Source of the DNA: Streptomyces sp. NBC_00078 | Lineage (GTDB): Bacteria > Actinomycetota > Actinomycetes > Streptomycetales > Streptomycetaceae | Direction of reading: 5' to 3' | DNA length: 64,000 bases | Assembly (NCBI RefSeq): GCF_026343335.1 | Contig: NZ_JAPELX010000001.1 | Span: 8,680,001 to 8,744,000 of the forward strand | Shown here: positions 25,373 through 33,544 of the stretch, one piece after another | How positions within the stretch are numbered: position 1 is the first letter of the stretch | Layout: each line of letters opens with the position of its first letter | Translations under genes and position numbers: made by a program | The notes under the pieces: model-generated | The model's input: the letters and a program-made list of their open reading frames with translations, nothing else | Told to the model about the DNA's origin: nothing | Database searches by the model: none

Positions 25373-25388
25373 TTGAGAGCGCTCTCAA
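25373..25388. promoter_or_regulatory. LacI-family-type operator before the GH64 gene
   Basis: TTGAGAGCGCTCTCAA is a perfect 16-bp palindrome with the central CG typical of LacI-family sugar repressor sites in Streptomyces (compare the GAGCGCTC core bound by CebR). It lies 67 bp upstream of the glucanase start and would give induction by glucan fragments. No LacI-type gene is in this window. Confidence 0.75.
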
Positions 25389-25439
25389 ACTGGCACCGGG
25401 GCGCGCGCATGTCAATAAGTTGAACAATGGCCGACGAAA

Positions 25440-25469
25440 GGCGCCCGCGGAGCGAACTCCGCGGGCGCC
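25440..25469 (-). terminator. 13-bp stem terminator after the dienelactone hydrolase gene
   Basis: GGCGCCCGCGGAG at 25440-25452 pairs perfectly with CTCCGCGGGCGCC at 25457-25469. Read in transcript direction the loop is UUCG. It lies 23 bases past the hydrolase stop. Confidence 0.85.
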
Positions 25470-25492
25470 TTGGCCGGGTCGGGCGGTACGCG

Positions 25493-26248
25493 TCAGAAGG
25501 TGCGCTCGAGGAGGTCGAGCAGCGCGGCCCAGTGCCGCTCGTCGCCGTCCTTGTGGTACGACGAGGTGTCCGCCTGCGTGAAGCCGTGGGCCGCGCCCGG
25601 GTAGACCTCGCAGCGGTGGCGTACGCCCGCCGCGGTGAGCGCGTCCTCCAGGCGCTGCATCTGCTCGGGCGGCAGCGAGGGGTCCTCGTCGGCGTGGCCG
25701 AAGTAGACCTCGGCGGTGACGTGTTCGGCCGCCAGGTGCGGGCTGTCCGGATCGTCCGTGGCCATGTGCCCGCCGTGGAAGCCGGCCGCGGCCGCCACCC
25801 GGTCCGGATAGTGGCCGGCGGTCAGCAGGGACAGCCGTGCCCCCATGCAGTAGCCGGTCAGCGCGACCGGGCCGTCGGTGACGAGAGGGGAGTCGGCCAG
25901 CCACTGCAGGTACGCGGCCGCGTCCCGCATGGCCAGGTCGGACGTGACGGACTGGATCAGCGGTCCGACCTTGCCCCAGATCTCCGGACGCGCCGCCGGG
26001 TCGATGAACTCGGGCAACTCGACAACGGGTGTCCGCCCGTGACGGTAGAACACGTTGGGCACCAGCACGGTGTAGCCGGCCTCCGCGATGCGGTCGGCCA
26101 TCCCGGTCAGATGGGGACGGATCCCGAACGCATCCATGTAGAGCAGGACACCAGGACGGGCGCTGCCGTCTGCGGCGTGTGCCACATAGGCGTCGGCGAC
26201 ACCGTCCTCGGTGGTGATGTCCACAGTCGTTCCCTGTACGGAGGTCAT
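25493..26248 (-). CDS. Dienelactone hydrolase family protein
   Basis: A 251-residue alpha/beta hydrolase. The nucleophile is Cys in ALTGYCMGARLSLL (about residue 127), as in true dienelactone hydrolases. The acid is probably Asp in FGHADEDPSL and the base His in GAAHGFTQ. The sequence DAFGIRPHLTGMADRIAEAGY is family-typical. The natural substrate is not evident; no aromatic-ring catabolic genes are near. ATG at 26248 has GAGG nearby; longer in-frame starts give an Arg-rich tail that looks non-coding. Confidence 0.88.
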   Translation of the reverse strand: MTSVQGTTVDITTEDGVADAYVAHAADGSARPGVLLYMDAFGIRPHLTGMADRIAEAGYTVLVPNVFYRHGRTPVVELPEFIDPAARPEIWGKVGPLIQSVTSDLAMRDAAAYLQWLADSPLVTDGPVALTGYCMGARLSLLTAGHYPDRVAAAAGFHGGHMATDDPDSPHLAAEHVTAEVYFGHADEDPSLPPEQMQRLEDALTAAGVRHRCEVYPGAAHGFTQADTSSYHKDGDERHWAALLDLLERTF

Positions 26249-26370
26249 GGGGGCTGCCTCTCTGCGCGCGGCGGCGACCAACTCTGCGGCCCGACGGGCC
26301 GGGTGCGGCCATCGTTGCATGCGCCACTCGCCTTCCCCGCGGTGCCCCCGGCCTCGTACGACGTGCGAGT

Positions 26371-26991
26371 TCACTCGAACCGCGTCGGGTCCCCGGCCCC
26401 CCGCCGCACGATCTCCGCCTCGCCGTCCGAGAAGTTGATGACCGTCGTCGGCTCGGTGCCGCAGTCTCCGGAATCGACCACCGCGTCCAGCACGTGGTCG
26501 AGGCGGTCCTTGATCTCCCAGCCCTGTGTCATCGGCTCGTCCTCGTCGGGCAGGAGCAGCGTGCTGGACAGCAGCGGCTCGCCGAGTTCGGAGAGCAGGG
26601 CCTGCGTGACGACGTGGTCGGGGATGCGCACGCCGACCGTCTTCTTCTTCGGATGCTGCAGCATCCGCGGCACCTCCTTCGTCGCCGGCAGGATGAAGGT
26701 GTAACTGCCGGGCGTCGATGCCTTGATCGCCCGGAACACGTCGTTGTCGACCCGCACGAACTGGCCGAGCTGCGCGAAGTCCTGGCAGACCAGGGTGAAG
26801 TGATGACGGTCGTCGAGGTGACGGATGGTGCGGATCCGCTCGATTCCGTCACGGCTGCCCAGCCGGCAGCCCAGTGCGTAGCAGGAGTCCGTGGGATACG
26901 CGATGAGGGCGTCGGCGCGGATGCTGTCCGCGACCTGGGCGATGGTGCGCGGCTGGGGGTTGTCGGGGTGCACGTCGAAGTACTTCGCCAT
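26371..26991 (-). CDS. Sua5/YciO/YrdC-type threonylcarbamoyl-AMP synthase-like protein
   Basis: A 206-residue YrdC-fold protein. YrdC-fold proteins bind ATP and make threonylcarbamoyl-AMP for tRNA t6A. Marks: IAYPTDSCYALGC (about residue 32), PGSYTFILPATKEVPR (about 94), VGVRIPDH (about 120) and PLLSSTLLLPDED (about 138). The SSTLLLP segment and length are closer to the YciO subgroup, whose exact role is less certain. It sits downstream of the FBP-domain gene on the same strand with a nine-base gap, so they are probably cotranscribed. Confidence 0.85.
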   Translation of the reverse strand: MAKYFDVHPDNPQPRTIAQVADSIRADALIAYPTDSCYALGCRLGSRDGIERIRTIRHLDDRHHFTLVCQDFAQLGQFVRVDNDVFRAIKASTPGSYTFILPATKEVPRMLQHPKKKTVGVRIPDHVVTQALLSELGEPLLSSTLLLPDEDEPMTQGWEIKDRLDHVLDAVVDSGDCGTEPTTVINFSDGEAEIVRRGAGDPTRFE

Positions 26992-27000
26992 TGGGCGAGC

Positions 27001-27495
27001 TTATGCCGTGGTCACGTTGGCGACGAACGCTGCGACGTTCGCCACGGTCCGCTCGATCTTCTCCTCCAGGGTGACCGTCTCGTGGAGCCGTGCGCCGGCG
27101 CCCGCGTCCCGCTTGCCGCGCACGTACAGGGAGCAGGCCAGATCGCTGCATATGTAGGCGCCCACCGAGTTGCCCTGCTGCCCGGCCTTCCCCGCCTTCG
27201 GCGCGACCATCAGAGACACCCCTCCGGAGTGAGTGGTGAGGCACATCGAACACATGCTGCGCCGTGTCTGCCAGGAGCCGGCGGTGGAACTGCGCAGCGC
27301 GAGGGCCCTGGGTCGGCCGTCCAGCTGGACCACGAGGTAGGCGCGGTCGGGGGCCTGTGGATCGCGCCAGCCGAGGTAGTCGAGGTCCTCCCAGGGCTGG
27401 AGGGCCAGGTCGCGGGGCATGTTCAGGCGCCTGGCCTCGCCCTTGGTGCAGTTCACGAACGCGGCACGGATCTCTTGCTCGGTCAGCGGTTCCAT
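27001..27495 (-). CDS. FBP-domain protein (FusB/EF-G-binding-like zinc finger)
   Basis: A 164-residue protein with the treble-clef zinc finger of the FBP family. The Cys ligands lie in MCSMCLTTH (about residue 82) and YICSDLACSLY (about 117). In staphylococci the related FusB binds elongation factor G and frees ribosomes stalled by fusidic acid. Here a housekeeping or stress role at the ribosome is likely. The start faces a strong palindrome and a TetR gene, suggesting regulation by that TetR protein. Confidence 0.83.
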   Translation of the reverse strand: MEPLTEQEIRAAFVNCTKGEARRLNMPRDLALQPWEDLDYLGWRDPQAPDRAYLVVQLDGRPRALALRSSTAGSWQTRRSMCSMCLTTHSGGVSLMVAPKAGKAGQQGNSVGAYICSDLACSLYVRGKRDAGAGARLHETVTLEEKIERTVANVAAFVANVTTA

Positions 27496-27507
27496 ACGGT
27501 CACGCTA

Positions 27508-27532
27508 ATTTGCCTAAAAGCTTTAGGCAAAT
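27508..27532. promoter_or_regulatory. 25-bp AT-rich perfect operator between FBP and TetR genes
   Basis: ATTTGCCTAAA, three bases, TTTAGGCAAAT is a perfect 11-bp inverted repeat in the 70-bp divergent spacer. It lies 12 bp from the FBP start and 33 bp from the TetR start, so a bound TetR dimer would block both promoters. Confidence 0.8.
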
Positions 27533-27565
27533 ACATAATTCACCCAGGCGAAGGAGAGGGTGGTT

Positions 27566-28144
27566 ATGGCACGTGTGGGGCTGACGACGGAGCGTGTGGT
27601 CCGGGCTGGTGCGGAGCTCGCCGACGAGGTGGGCTTCGACCAGGTGACCGTCTCGGAGCTGGCCCGGCGCTTCGACGTCAAGGTCGCGAGTCTGTACTCG
27701 CATGTGCACAACTCCCAGGACCTCAGAACCCGGATCGCCCTGTTCGCCCTGGAGGAGATGGCCGACCGGGCTGCCGACGCCCTGGCGGGCCGGGCCGGCA
27801 AGGACGCCCTGGTGGCCTTTGCGAACGTCTACCGCGACTACGGCCGGGAACACCCCGGCCGGTCGGCCGCGGCCCGGCTGAGACTGGACCCCGGGACGGC
27901 AGCCGCCGGCGCGGGCGTCCGCCACGCCCAGATGACGCGGGCCATCCTGCGCGGCTACCACCTGACGGAGCCCGACGAGACGCACGCCGTACGGCTGCTT
28001 GGCAGCGTCTTCCACGGCTACTCGAGCCTGGAGACCGCCGGCGGGTTCAGTCACAGCGCCCCCGGTTCCGAGGAGTCCTGGACGCGGATCCTGGACGCCC
28101 TCGACTCCCTGCTGCGCAACTGGCCCCCACCACCCACCACTTGA
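27566..28144 (+). CDS. TetR-family repressor
   Basis: A 192-residue regulator. The N-terminal helix-turn-helix is RVVRAGAELADEVG then VTVSELARRFDVKVASLYSHV (read in parts), with tyrosine in SLYSHVHN as usual. The C-terminal part (GKDALVAFANVYRDYGREHPGR onward) matches the TetR group with a WHG/TetR_C_33-like ligand domain. ATG at 27566 has AAGGAGAGG six bases upstream. It is 16 bp before the SGNH hydrolase gene and should control both that gene and the divergent FBP gene through the site at 27508-27532. Ligand unknown. Confidence 0.92.
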   Translation: MARVGLTTERVVRAGAELADEVGFDQVTVSELARRFDVKVASLYSHVHNSQDLRTRIALFALEEMADRAADALAGRAGKDALVAFANVYRDYGREHPGRSAAARLRLDPGTAAAGAGVRHAQMTRAILRGYHLTEPDETHAVRLLGSVFHGYSSLETAGGFSHSAPGSEESWTRILDALDSLLRNWPPPPTT

Positions 28145-28160
28145 CCGACAGGCGGAGTAC

Positions 28161-29345
28161 ATGCACACCACGTACGACTGGATCACCACGCCCGTCACCG
28201 CCGACCTGCTGCGCGGCGCACTCGACGTGGAACCCACCGAACACGGCGTACTGCCGCACCGACTGCCCGCCCGGGCCCGCGCCCAGTGCGCCGATCCACA
28301 GCTGGCCGGCGCCGAGTCCCAGCCCTCGGGCGTACGGCTGGCCTTCCGCACGCGTGCGACCGCCGTCGAACTGGACACCCTGCCCACCAAGCGCGTCTAC
28401 GTCGGCGCCCCGCCACGTCCCGACGGCGTGTACGACCTCCTCGTCGACGGCCGCTCGACCGGCCGGGCGAGCGCCACGGGCGGCAACACCGTGACCGTCG
28501 ACATGGCCGCCGGCACCACCGAACTCCGTCCCGGCCCCGTGGGCACCCTGCGCTTCACCGACCTGCCCGAGGGAAACAAGGACGTGGAGATCTGGCTCCC
28601 GCACGACGAGACGACCGAACTGGTCGCCCTGCGCAGCGACGCCCCCGTGGAGCCCGCGCCGCCGAGCGGCCGCAAGGTGTGGCTGCACCACGGCAGTTCG
28701 ATCAGCCACGGCTCCGACGCGGCGAGCCCCACCACCACATGGCCCGCACTCGCCGCCTCCCTCGGCGACGTGGACCTGATCAACCTCGGACTGAGCGGCA
28801 GCGCCCTGCTCGACCCGTTCACCGCCCGCACGCTGCGCGACACCCCCGCCGACCTGATCAGCATCAAGATCGGCATCAACCTGGTCAACACCGACCTGAT
28901 GCGCCTGCGCGCGTTCACCTCGGCCGTCCACGGCTTCCTCGACACCGTCCGCGAAGGTCACGCCACCACACCGCTGCTGGTCGTCTCACCCATCCTGTGC
29001 CCCATACACGAGGACACGCCCGGCCCAAGCGCCATCGACTTCACCTCACTCGGCGAGGGCAGGCTGAAGTTCCATGCCATGGGCGATCCGGCAGAACGCG
29101 CCGACGGAAAACTGGCCCTCGGTGTGATCCGGGACGAGCTGAACCGCATCGTGGCCCAGCGGTCGGCCGAGGACCCGAACCTGCACTACCTCGACGGACG
29201 CGACCTGTACGGGGAGTCCGACTCCGCCGAACTCCCGCTGCCCGACCAGCTCCACCCGGATGCCGCCACCCACCTCCGCATCGGCGAACGCTTCGCCGAA
29301 CTGGCCTTCGCCACGGGAGGCGTCTTCGGCCGTCGCAGCATGTGA
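28161..29345 (+). CDS. SGNH/GDSL hydrolase (lipase/esterase-like)
   Basis: A 394-residue enzyme. The N-terminal 170 residues form a beta-rich domain (VRLAFRTRATAVELDTLPT, VYDLLVDGRSTG) like the jelly-roll parts of carbohydrate esterases. The SGNH core begins at HHGSSISHG, with catalytic Ser in the GSSIS variant of GDSL. It continues with NLGLSGSALLDP (Gly block), IKIGINLVNTD (Asn block) and LPDQLHPD (Asp/His). No signal peptide is seen, so it works in the cytoplasm. It is cotranscribed with the TetR gene. Likely substrate: an acyl or acetyl ester. Confidence 0.87.
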   Translation: MHTTYDWITTPVTADLLRGALDVEPTEHGVLPHRLPARARAQCADPQLAGAESQPSGVRLAFRTRATAVELDTLPTKRVYVGAPPRPDGVYDLLVDGRSTGRASATGGNTVTVDMAAGTTELRPGPVGTLRFTDLPEGNKDVEIWLPHDETTELVALRSDAPVEPAPPSGRKVWLHHGSSISHGSDAASPTTTWPALAASLGDVDLINLGLSGSALLDPFTARTLRDTPADLISIKIGINLVNTDLMRLRAFTSAVHGFLDTVREGHATTPLLVVSPILCPIHEDTPGPSAIDFTSLGEGRLKFHAMGDPAERADGKLALGVIRDELNRIVAQRSAEDPNLHYLDGRDLYGESDSAELPLPDQLHPDAATHLRIGERFAELAFATGGVFGRRSM

Positions 29346-29440
29346 AGGCGGCCGTCGCCTCGCCGTACGGAAGTCGTACTCGTGTCACCTTCGGGCACAC
29401 GTGAGGTAACGTCCCCGACCGATATGCCGAGGTCGATGCG

Positions 29441-30994
29441 ATGGACGAGGAGAAGTCCGAGATGGCTGGCCGAAAGGACGGGGCCCGCCCTGCTCAGGTG
29501 ACGGGCGCCGACGGTACGACGTGGGCACAGGAACTGCTCGACCACCTCCGGCCGACCGGACGGGACATCCGCCGGGTCGCCGCCTGGCTCGCGGACGCGG
29601 TGCACGGGACGGCCTGTCTGCAGGACGACACGGGCAGCCTCCTCGCCGGAACGCCGACACCGCTCGACGAGGGCCTCGTCGCGGACATCGTCTCCGGCCG
29701 CATCGCCTCCGCGGCCTGGGACGGCGACGGGCGTCATCTGCGCCTCGTCAGAGTGGAGCTGCCGCCGCCCGCCTCGGCCGGTGTGCTGGTGGTGTCCCGC
29801 ACGGACCCCTTCGACCGACGGGCCTCAGACATCGTGACCCACACCGCCCAGGTGGTCGAACTCCTGCTCAGGGCACACGAGTCGAGCATGGCCGGTCGCC
29901 GTCTGCAACGGGCGACGTCCGACCTGCGCCTGGCCATCCTGCAGCTCCTGATGGTCGAGGACACCGTCTCCGCCCGTCGTGTCGCCGCAGGCCTGTGGCC
30001 CGGCCTGCTCGACACCGACACCGCCTGCGTCTACGTGCTCGAAGCCGACGCCCAGGACCGCGACCGCATCGCCGAGGAATGCCTGGACGCGACGGACGAG
30101 CAGGCCCTGGTCGTGCGCTGCCCCGCCGTGGACGCGCACGTCATCGTCGTCGCTCCGTGCGACGCGGCCGCCGCGGAGCTGCGCCGGCTGGTCGGCAGGC
30201 AGCCGGGCACCTTCCTCGGCGGCAGCGCCCCGCAGAGCCTCGTCCGCACCGCGACCGCCTACGGACAGGCCGTCAGCGCCCTCGCCGTCGCCCGCTTCCG
30301 GCCCGACAAGCAGGCCGTCTACGCCGAACGCACCCACCCCGAACGCCTGATGGACCCGGCCGTGCTGCATGGCTGGACCACTGGGATCCTGCGCCCGCTG
30401 GACAGGCTCGCGCACCACACCCGCGCCGAACTCCTCGCCACCACCCGGCTGGGCCTGGAGTTCACCGCCGTGAACGCGGCCAAGGTCCTGGGCGTCAGCC
30501 GCAACACGGTCCGCGCCCGCATGGAACGCGTGGAGGGCCTGCTGCACGCGGACTTCTCCGACCTCCCCGCCCGCGCCGTCGTCCACCTCGCGCTCAACGC
30601 CCGCGTCGGCCTGCCGGAGGAAACCCGGGAGACCGGTCCCGCCGACACCGCGGACCCCCGGCTCGGCGACCTGCTGGCCGGGCCCGCACTGCGCACCTGG
30701 GCACACGACCTGCTCGGCCGCCTGGAGTCCGACGCCCGCGACCTCCGGCGCACTTTGCGCACCTGGATCGCGGCGGGCGGCAACGCCGAACGCACCGCCC
30801 ACCTCCTGGGCGTGCACGCGCAGACCGTGCGCGAGCACGTGCGCAGCGCGGAACCGGTCCTCGAACGCCAACTGCTCGCCTCCGGCAGCGATCTCTACGA
30901 GGTCGTGCTCGCCCACCTGGCCCTCGGTGACCTCGACCAGCCCGACCTCAACCGGACGAACCGGGACCATCCGGGCCCGCCTGTGCACAAGTGA
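29441..30994 (+). CDS. PucR/CdaR-type transcriptional regulator
   Basis: A 517-residue protein with no membrane segment. A variable N-terminal sensor (about 30-150) is followed by a GGDEF-like CdaR domain (about 165-310, ILQLLMVEDTVSARRVAAGLWPG onward). The C-terminal PucR helix-turn-helix (about 335-385) contains LGLEFTAVNAAKVLGVSRNTVRARM (read in parts). A second similar helix-turn-helix (about 450-500) reads IAAGGNAERTAHLLGVHAQTVREHV in outline, so the output domain is duplicated. Targets are unknown; such regulators often control purine, amino-acid or sugar-acid use. Confidence 0.85.
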   Translation: MDEEKSEMAGRKDGARPAQVTGADGTTWAQELLDHLRPTGRDIRRVAAWLADAVHGTACLQDDTGSLLAGTPTPLDEGLVADIVSGRIASAAWDGDGRHLRLVRVELPPPASAGVLVVSRTDPFDRRASDIVTHTAQVVELLLRAHESSMAGRRLQRATSDLRLAILQLLMVEDTVSARRVAAGLWPGLLDTDTACVYVLEADAQDRDRIAEECLDATDEQALVVRCPAVDAHVIVVAPCDAAAAELRRLVGRQPGTFLGGSAPQSLVRTATAYGQAVSALAVARFRPDKQAVYAERTHPERLMDPAVLHGWTTGILRPLDRLAHHTRAELLATTRLGLEFTAVNAAKVLGVSRNTVRARMERVEGLLHADFSDLPARAVVHLALNARVGLPEETRETGPADTADPRLGDLLAGPALRTWAHDLLGRLESDARDLRRTLRTWIAAGGNAERTAHLLGVHAQTVREHVRSAEPVLERQLLASGSDLYEVVLAHLALGDLDQPDLNRTNRDHPGPPVHK

Positions 30995-31111
30995 GCCCTG
31001 CGCACACCGCAGCGGGCACTGACGCGGTACCCAACGGATCCGCCCTAGACGTAAGTTCGACGGGCGGGGGCACGACCGGAACGGGGGACCGGTCGGGCCC
31101 CCTTTGCGGTT

Positions 31112-31370
31112 CTACGCACGCTGCATCCGCAGCGTCTCGTCGACGAAGCCGTCCCAGCCGATCCTCCCGGCTTGTACGGCGGCCAACTGGCCCCGGGTGC
31201 CGGAGCAGTGCGACGACCGCGTTGCCCACGAGGCTGACGGTGGTCTCGTACCCGGCGCCGATCACCAGCAGCAGTGCGTACAGCAGTTCCTCGGCGCTGA
31301 GCCGGTCGCCGTCCTCGTCCCGCAGCCGGATCAACGGTGGTCAGATCGTCCCCGGGATGCTCGCTGCAAC
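31112..31370 (-). pseudogene. Cytochrome P450 fragment with two frameshifts
   Basis: Three frames must be joined leftward: HPGDDLTTV (frame one), then IRLRDEDGDRLSAEELL and LLLVIGAGYETTVSLVGN (the I-helix with its oxygen-binding AGxET, frame two), then GQLAAVQAGRIGWDGFVDE and TLRMQ (the K-helix ExxR as ETLR, frame three), ending in a stop. The haem-binding loop and N-terminal half are absent. The surrounding gap 30995-31483 holds nothing else. Confidence 0.8.
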
Positions 31371-31483
31371 CTCCAGTGCAACCGAGGGTCCTCGCTGACC
31401 GGCGCATCGGGAATCAGGTCTTTCAGGGTTGCCCGGCGAGCGCTACCCTACTCGCCAGTAACGAGACATGTTCAGGAGGCACG

Positions 31484-32266
31484 ATGCCGCAGCTCGAGGT
31501 CGACGGCGCAGCGCTGACGTACGACGACGAGGGCCCCCGAGACGGCGACGGCGTGCCGCTGGTGTTCGTTCACGGCTGGACGGCGAACCGGCACCGCTGG
31601 GACCACCAGATGACGCACTTCGCAGAGCGGCGCCGGGTGATCCGCCTGGACCTGCGCGGTCACGGCGAGAGCAGCGGGGCGGGGGTGCGCACCGTCGCGG
31701 AGCTGGCCGGGGACGTCATCGCCCTCCTCGACCACCTGAAGGTCGACCGGGCGGTACTCGTGGGCCACTCGATGGGCGGCATGATCGCGCAGACCATCAC
31801 CCTCGACCACCCCGACCGGGTCGAACGCCTCGTACTGGTCAACTCCATCGGACGCATGGCCTACAGCCGAGGCAGGGGTCTGCTGATGGCGGCCTCGACG
31901 CTCGTCCCGTACAAGCTGTTCGTCGCCACCAACATCCAGCGCGCCTTCGCCCCCGGCCATCCTCGCGACGAGATCCGCGCCTACGTCAAGTCCTCCGCCG
32001 ACACCCCGCGCGAGGTGGTCATGACGCTCTACGGCGCCATGCGCGCCTTCGACGTACTGGACCGGGTCGGCGAGATCCGCGTACCCACCCTCATGATCCA
32101 CGGCTATCACGACATCCAGCTGCCGGTGCAGCAGATGCTGCGCATGGCGAAGGACTACCCGGACGCGGTGGTCCGCATCATCGACGCCGGCCACGAGCTG
32201 CCGGTGGAGAAGCCGGCGGCACTGACCACGGCACTCGACCGGTTCGTGACTCCCGCCCGGGGCTGA
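31484..32266 (+). CDS. Alpha/beta-fold hydrolase
   Basis: A 260-residue enzyme with the classical triad: Ser96 in VGHSMGGM, a His in AGHELPVEKP near residue 242, and probably Asp in MIHGYHDIQLP near residue 214. The oxyanion segment is FVHGWTANRHRW. It is like esterases, lactonases or haloperoxidase-type hydrolases; the substrate cannot be told. ATG at 31484 follows AGGAGG at good spacing. Confidence 0.87.
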   Translation: MPQLEVDGAALTYDDEGPRDGDGVPLVFVHGWTANRHRWDHQMTHFAERRRVIRLDLRGHGESSGAGVRTVAELAGDVIALLDHLKVDRAVLVGHSMGGMIAQTITLDHPDRVERLVLVNSIGRMAYSRGRGLLMAASTLVPYKLFVATNIQRAFAPGHPRDEIRAYVKSSADTPREVVMTLYGAMRAFDVLDRVGEIRVPTLMIHGYHDIQLPVQQMLRMAKDYPDAVVRIIDAGHELPVEKPAALTTALDRFVTPARG

Positions 32267-32276
32267 GCCGAGGTGA

Positions 32277-32810
32277 TCAGCGCGTCAGCTTGGCCCTGAC
32301 ACCGCCCACCGCCGCGGCGGGCCGTGCGGTGGCACCGACGGAACGCCGTACCAGACGAGCCTCACGGCGCAGGTCATGGGCGGCATGACGGCCCCGCCAC
32401 GCCACGGAGGGGGCACCGGCGGTGTCGTCGGCCGCGATCAGCAGGCCCCCGAGCATCGACAGGTTCTTCAGGAAGTGGATGCGCTGCTGGGCGCGCTTGT
32501 CGGGATCGTCCTCCTCCCAGAAACGGTGACCGGCAAGCGTCGTCGGCACCAGCGTGGCCGCTATGGCCAGCGCGGCGGGCCGGGGCAGACGCCCGGTGCC
32601 CAGCAGCAGACCGGCCACCACCTGTATGGCTCCGTTGAGCCGTACGACCTGTTCGGTGCGGTCGGGCAGAGCGTCGATCCGCTCGGTGACGGGCTGGACG
32701 ACGGGCTCGGCCACGGGGGCGACCTGCTCGGGAGCGCGCAGCGAGTTCAGTCCGCCGGTGACGAACATCGAGGCGAGCATGGGGCGGCCGACCAGACGCA
32801 GGAAGCTCAT
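32277..32810 (-). CDS. DoxX-family membrane protein
   Basis: A 177-residue protein with four hydrophobic segments (SFLRLVGRPMLASMFVTGG, RLNGAIQVVAGLLLGTG, PAALAIAATLVPTTLAGH, FLKNLSMLGGLLIAADD, read separately). Family marks are RPMLASMFV, GHRFWEEDDP and HFLKNLSMLGGLL. The charged C-terminus (about residues 140-177) is Arg-rich and cytoplasmic. ATG at 32810 has GGGAG upstream. It converges on the hydrolase gene with a 10-base gap. Role in redox or thiol stress is inferred from the family. Confidence 0.9.
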   Translation of the reverse strand: MSFLRLVGRPMLASMFVTGGLNSLRAPEQVAPVAEPVVQPVTERIDALPDRTEQVVRLNGAIQVVAGLLLGTGRLPRPAALAIAATLVPTTLAGHRFWEEDDPDKRAQQRIHFLKNLSMLGGLLIAADDTAGAPSVAWRGRHAAHDLRREARLVRRSVGATARPAAAVGGVRAKLTR

Positions 32811-32934
32811 GACTTTCTCCCAGGGGTAGGAGCGCGTGCAGAGAGCCACCGGGTTCCCCGCGGTGCTGTGGTCGATGCCACGTCATCCGGCGAGGTGAGG
32901 GCATATCCCTCCCCGCAGCCGCGAGCTACCGTTT

Positions 32935-33504
32935 TTGCCCAGTTCCCTGTCCTCCCACAGTACGGACGGCCCCGCAGTGCTCGCAGACCTCTCTCCGCTG
33001 ATCGCGGCGACCGCCCAGTGGCTGACCTGCGCCTACCCCGCGGGCGGTGGCGCCCTGGCCTCGGCCCTGTGCGAGGCGCAGGCCCGCCAGGCCGTGACGG
33101 TCGCGGCCTGGCTGCGCTATCCGACCCGGATGGACGCCGCGCTCGTCGGTATGGCGGGCCCGGGCGGATCGGCCCGGCTCGACCGGATCGCGGGCGCGCA
33201 CGACCTCGCCGGCCGGGACACCGATGTCCATGCCTGGCGCACCTGGGTCGACGAGGTCGTCGCCAGCTGGGCGGCCGGCCTGCTGAGCGATCCGGAACTG
33301 GCCGGACTCGCGGTGGCAGCCGCCGCCGAGAACAGCCATACGGCCGGTACGCCCGTCGCGTTCCGACGCCTGCTCGCACCCGACGCCGGCGACCTGCGGG
33401 CGGCGACGCTGCTGCGCCACCCCGACCTGCTCGCCCCCGTCGCCGCGCTCCACCAGGACCAGCTGCTGTGCCTGCTCAGGCCGCCCCTCCCGCTCACTGC
33501 CTGA
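32935..33504 (+). CDS. Unrecognised Ala/Leu-rich helical protein
   Basis: Up to 189 residues, not recognised. It is mostly helical and Ala-rich, with LIAATAQWLTCAYPAGGG, CEAQARQAVTVAAWLRYP and LLAPDAGDLRAATLLRHPD. There is no signal peptide or transmembrane helix of clear length. The start is unsure: TTG at 32935 and GTG at 32977 are in frame and neither has a ribosome site. Codon use fits a real gene. It is divergent from the DoxX gene and convergent with the hemerythrin gene. Confidence 0.55.
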   Translation: MPSSLSSHSTDGPAVLADLSPLIAATAQWLTCAYPAGGGALASALCEAQARQAVTVAAWLRYPTRMDAALVGMAGPGGSARLDRIAGAHDLAGRDTDVHAWRTWVDEVVASWAAGLLSDPELAGLAVAAAAENSHTAGTPVAFRRLLAPDAGDLRAATLLRHPDLLAPVAALHQDQLLCLLRPPLPLTA

Positions 33505-33506
33505 CA

Positions 33507-33537
33507 CCGGCCGCCTGCTGCTGAGGCGGTCGGCCGG
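33507..33537. terminator. Bidirectional hairpin between convergent genes
   Basis: CCGGCCG at 33507-33513 pairs with CGGCCGG at 33531-33537, with extra inner pairing (CCT with AGG). It sits between the stop of the helical protein gene and that of the hemerythrin gene, which converge. Confidence 0.5.
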
Positions 33538-33544
33538 CAGCTCG

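Noticed and set aside
31112..32266. Natural-product cluster suggested by P450 and hydrolase
   Set aside because: The P450 is a frameshifted scrap, and no synthase or tailoring genes are present.
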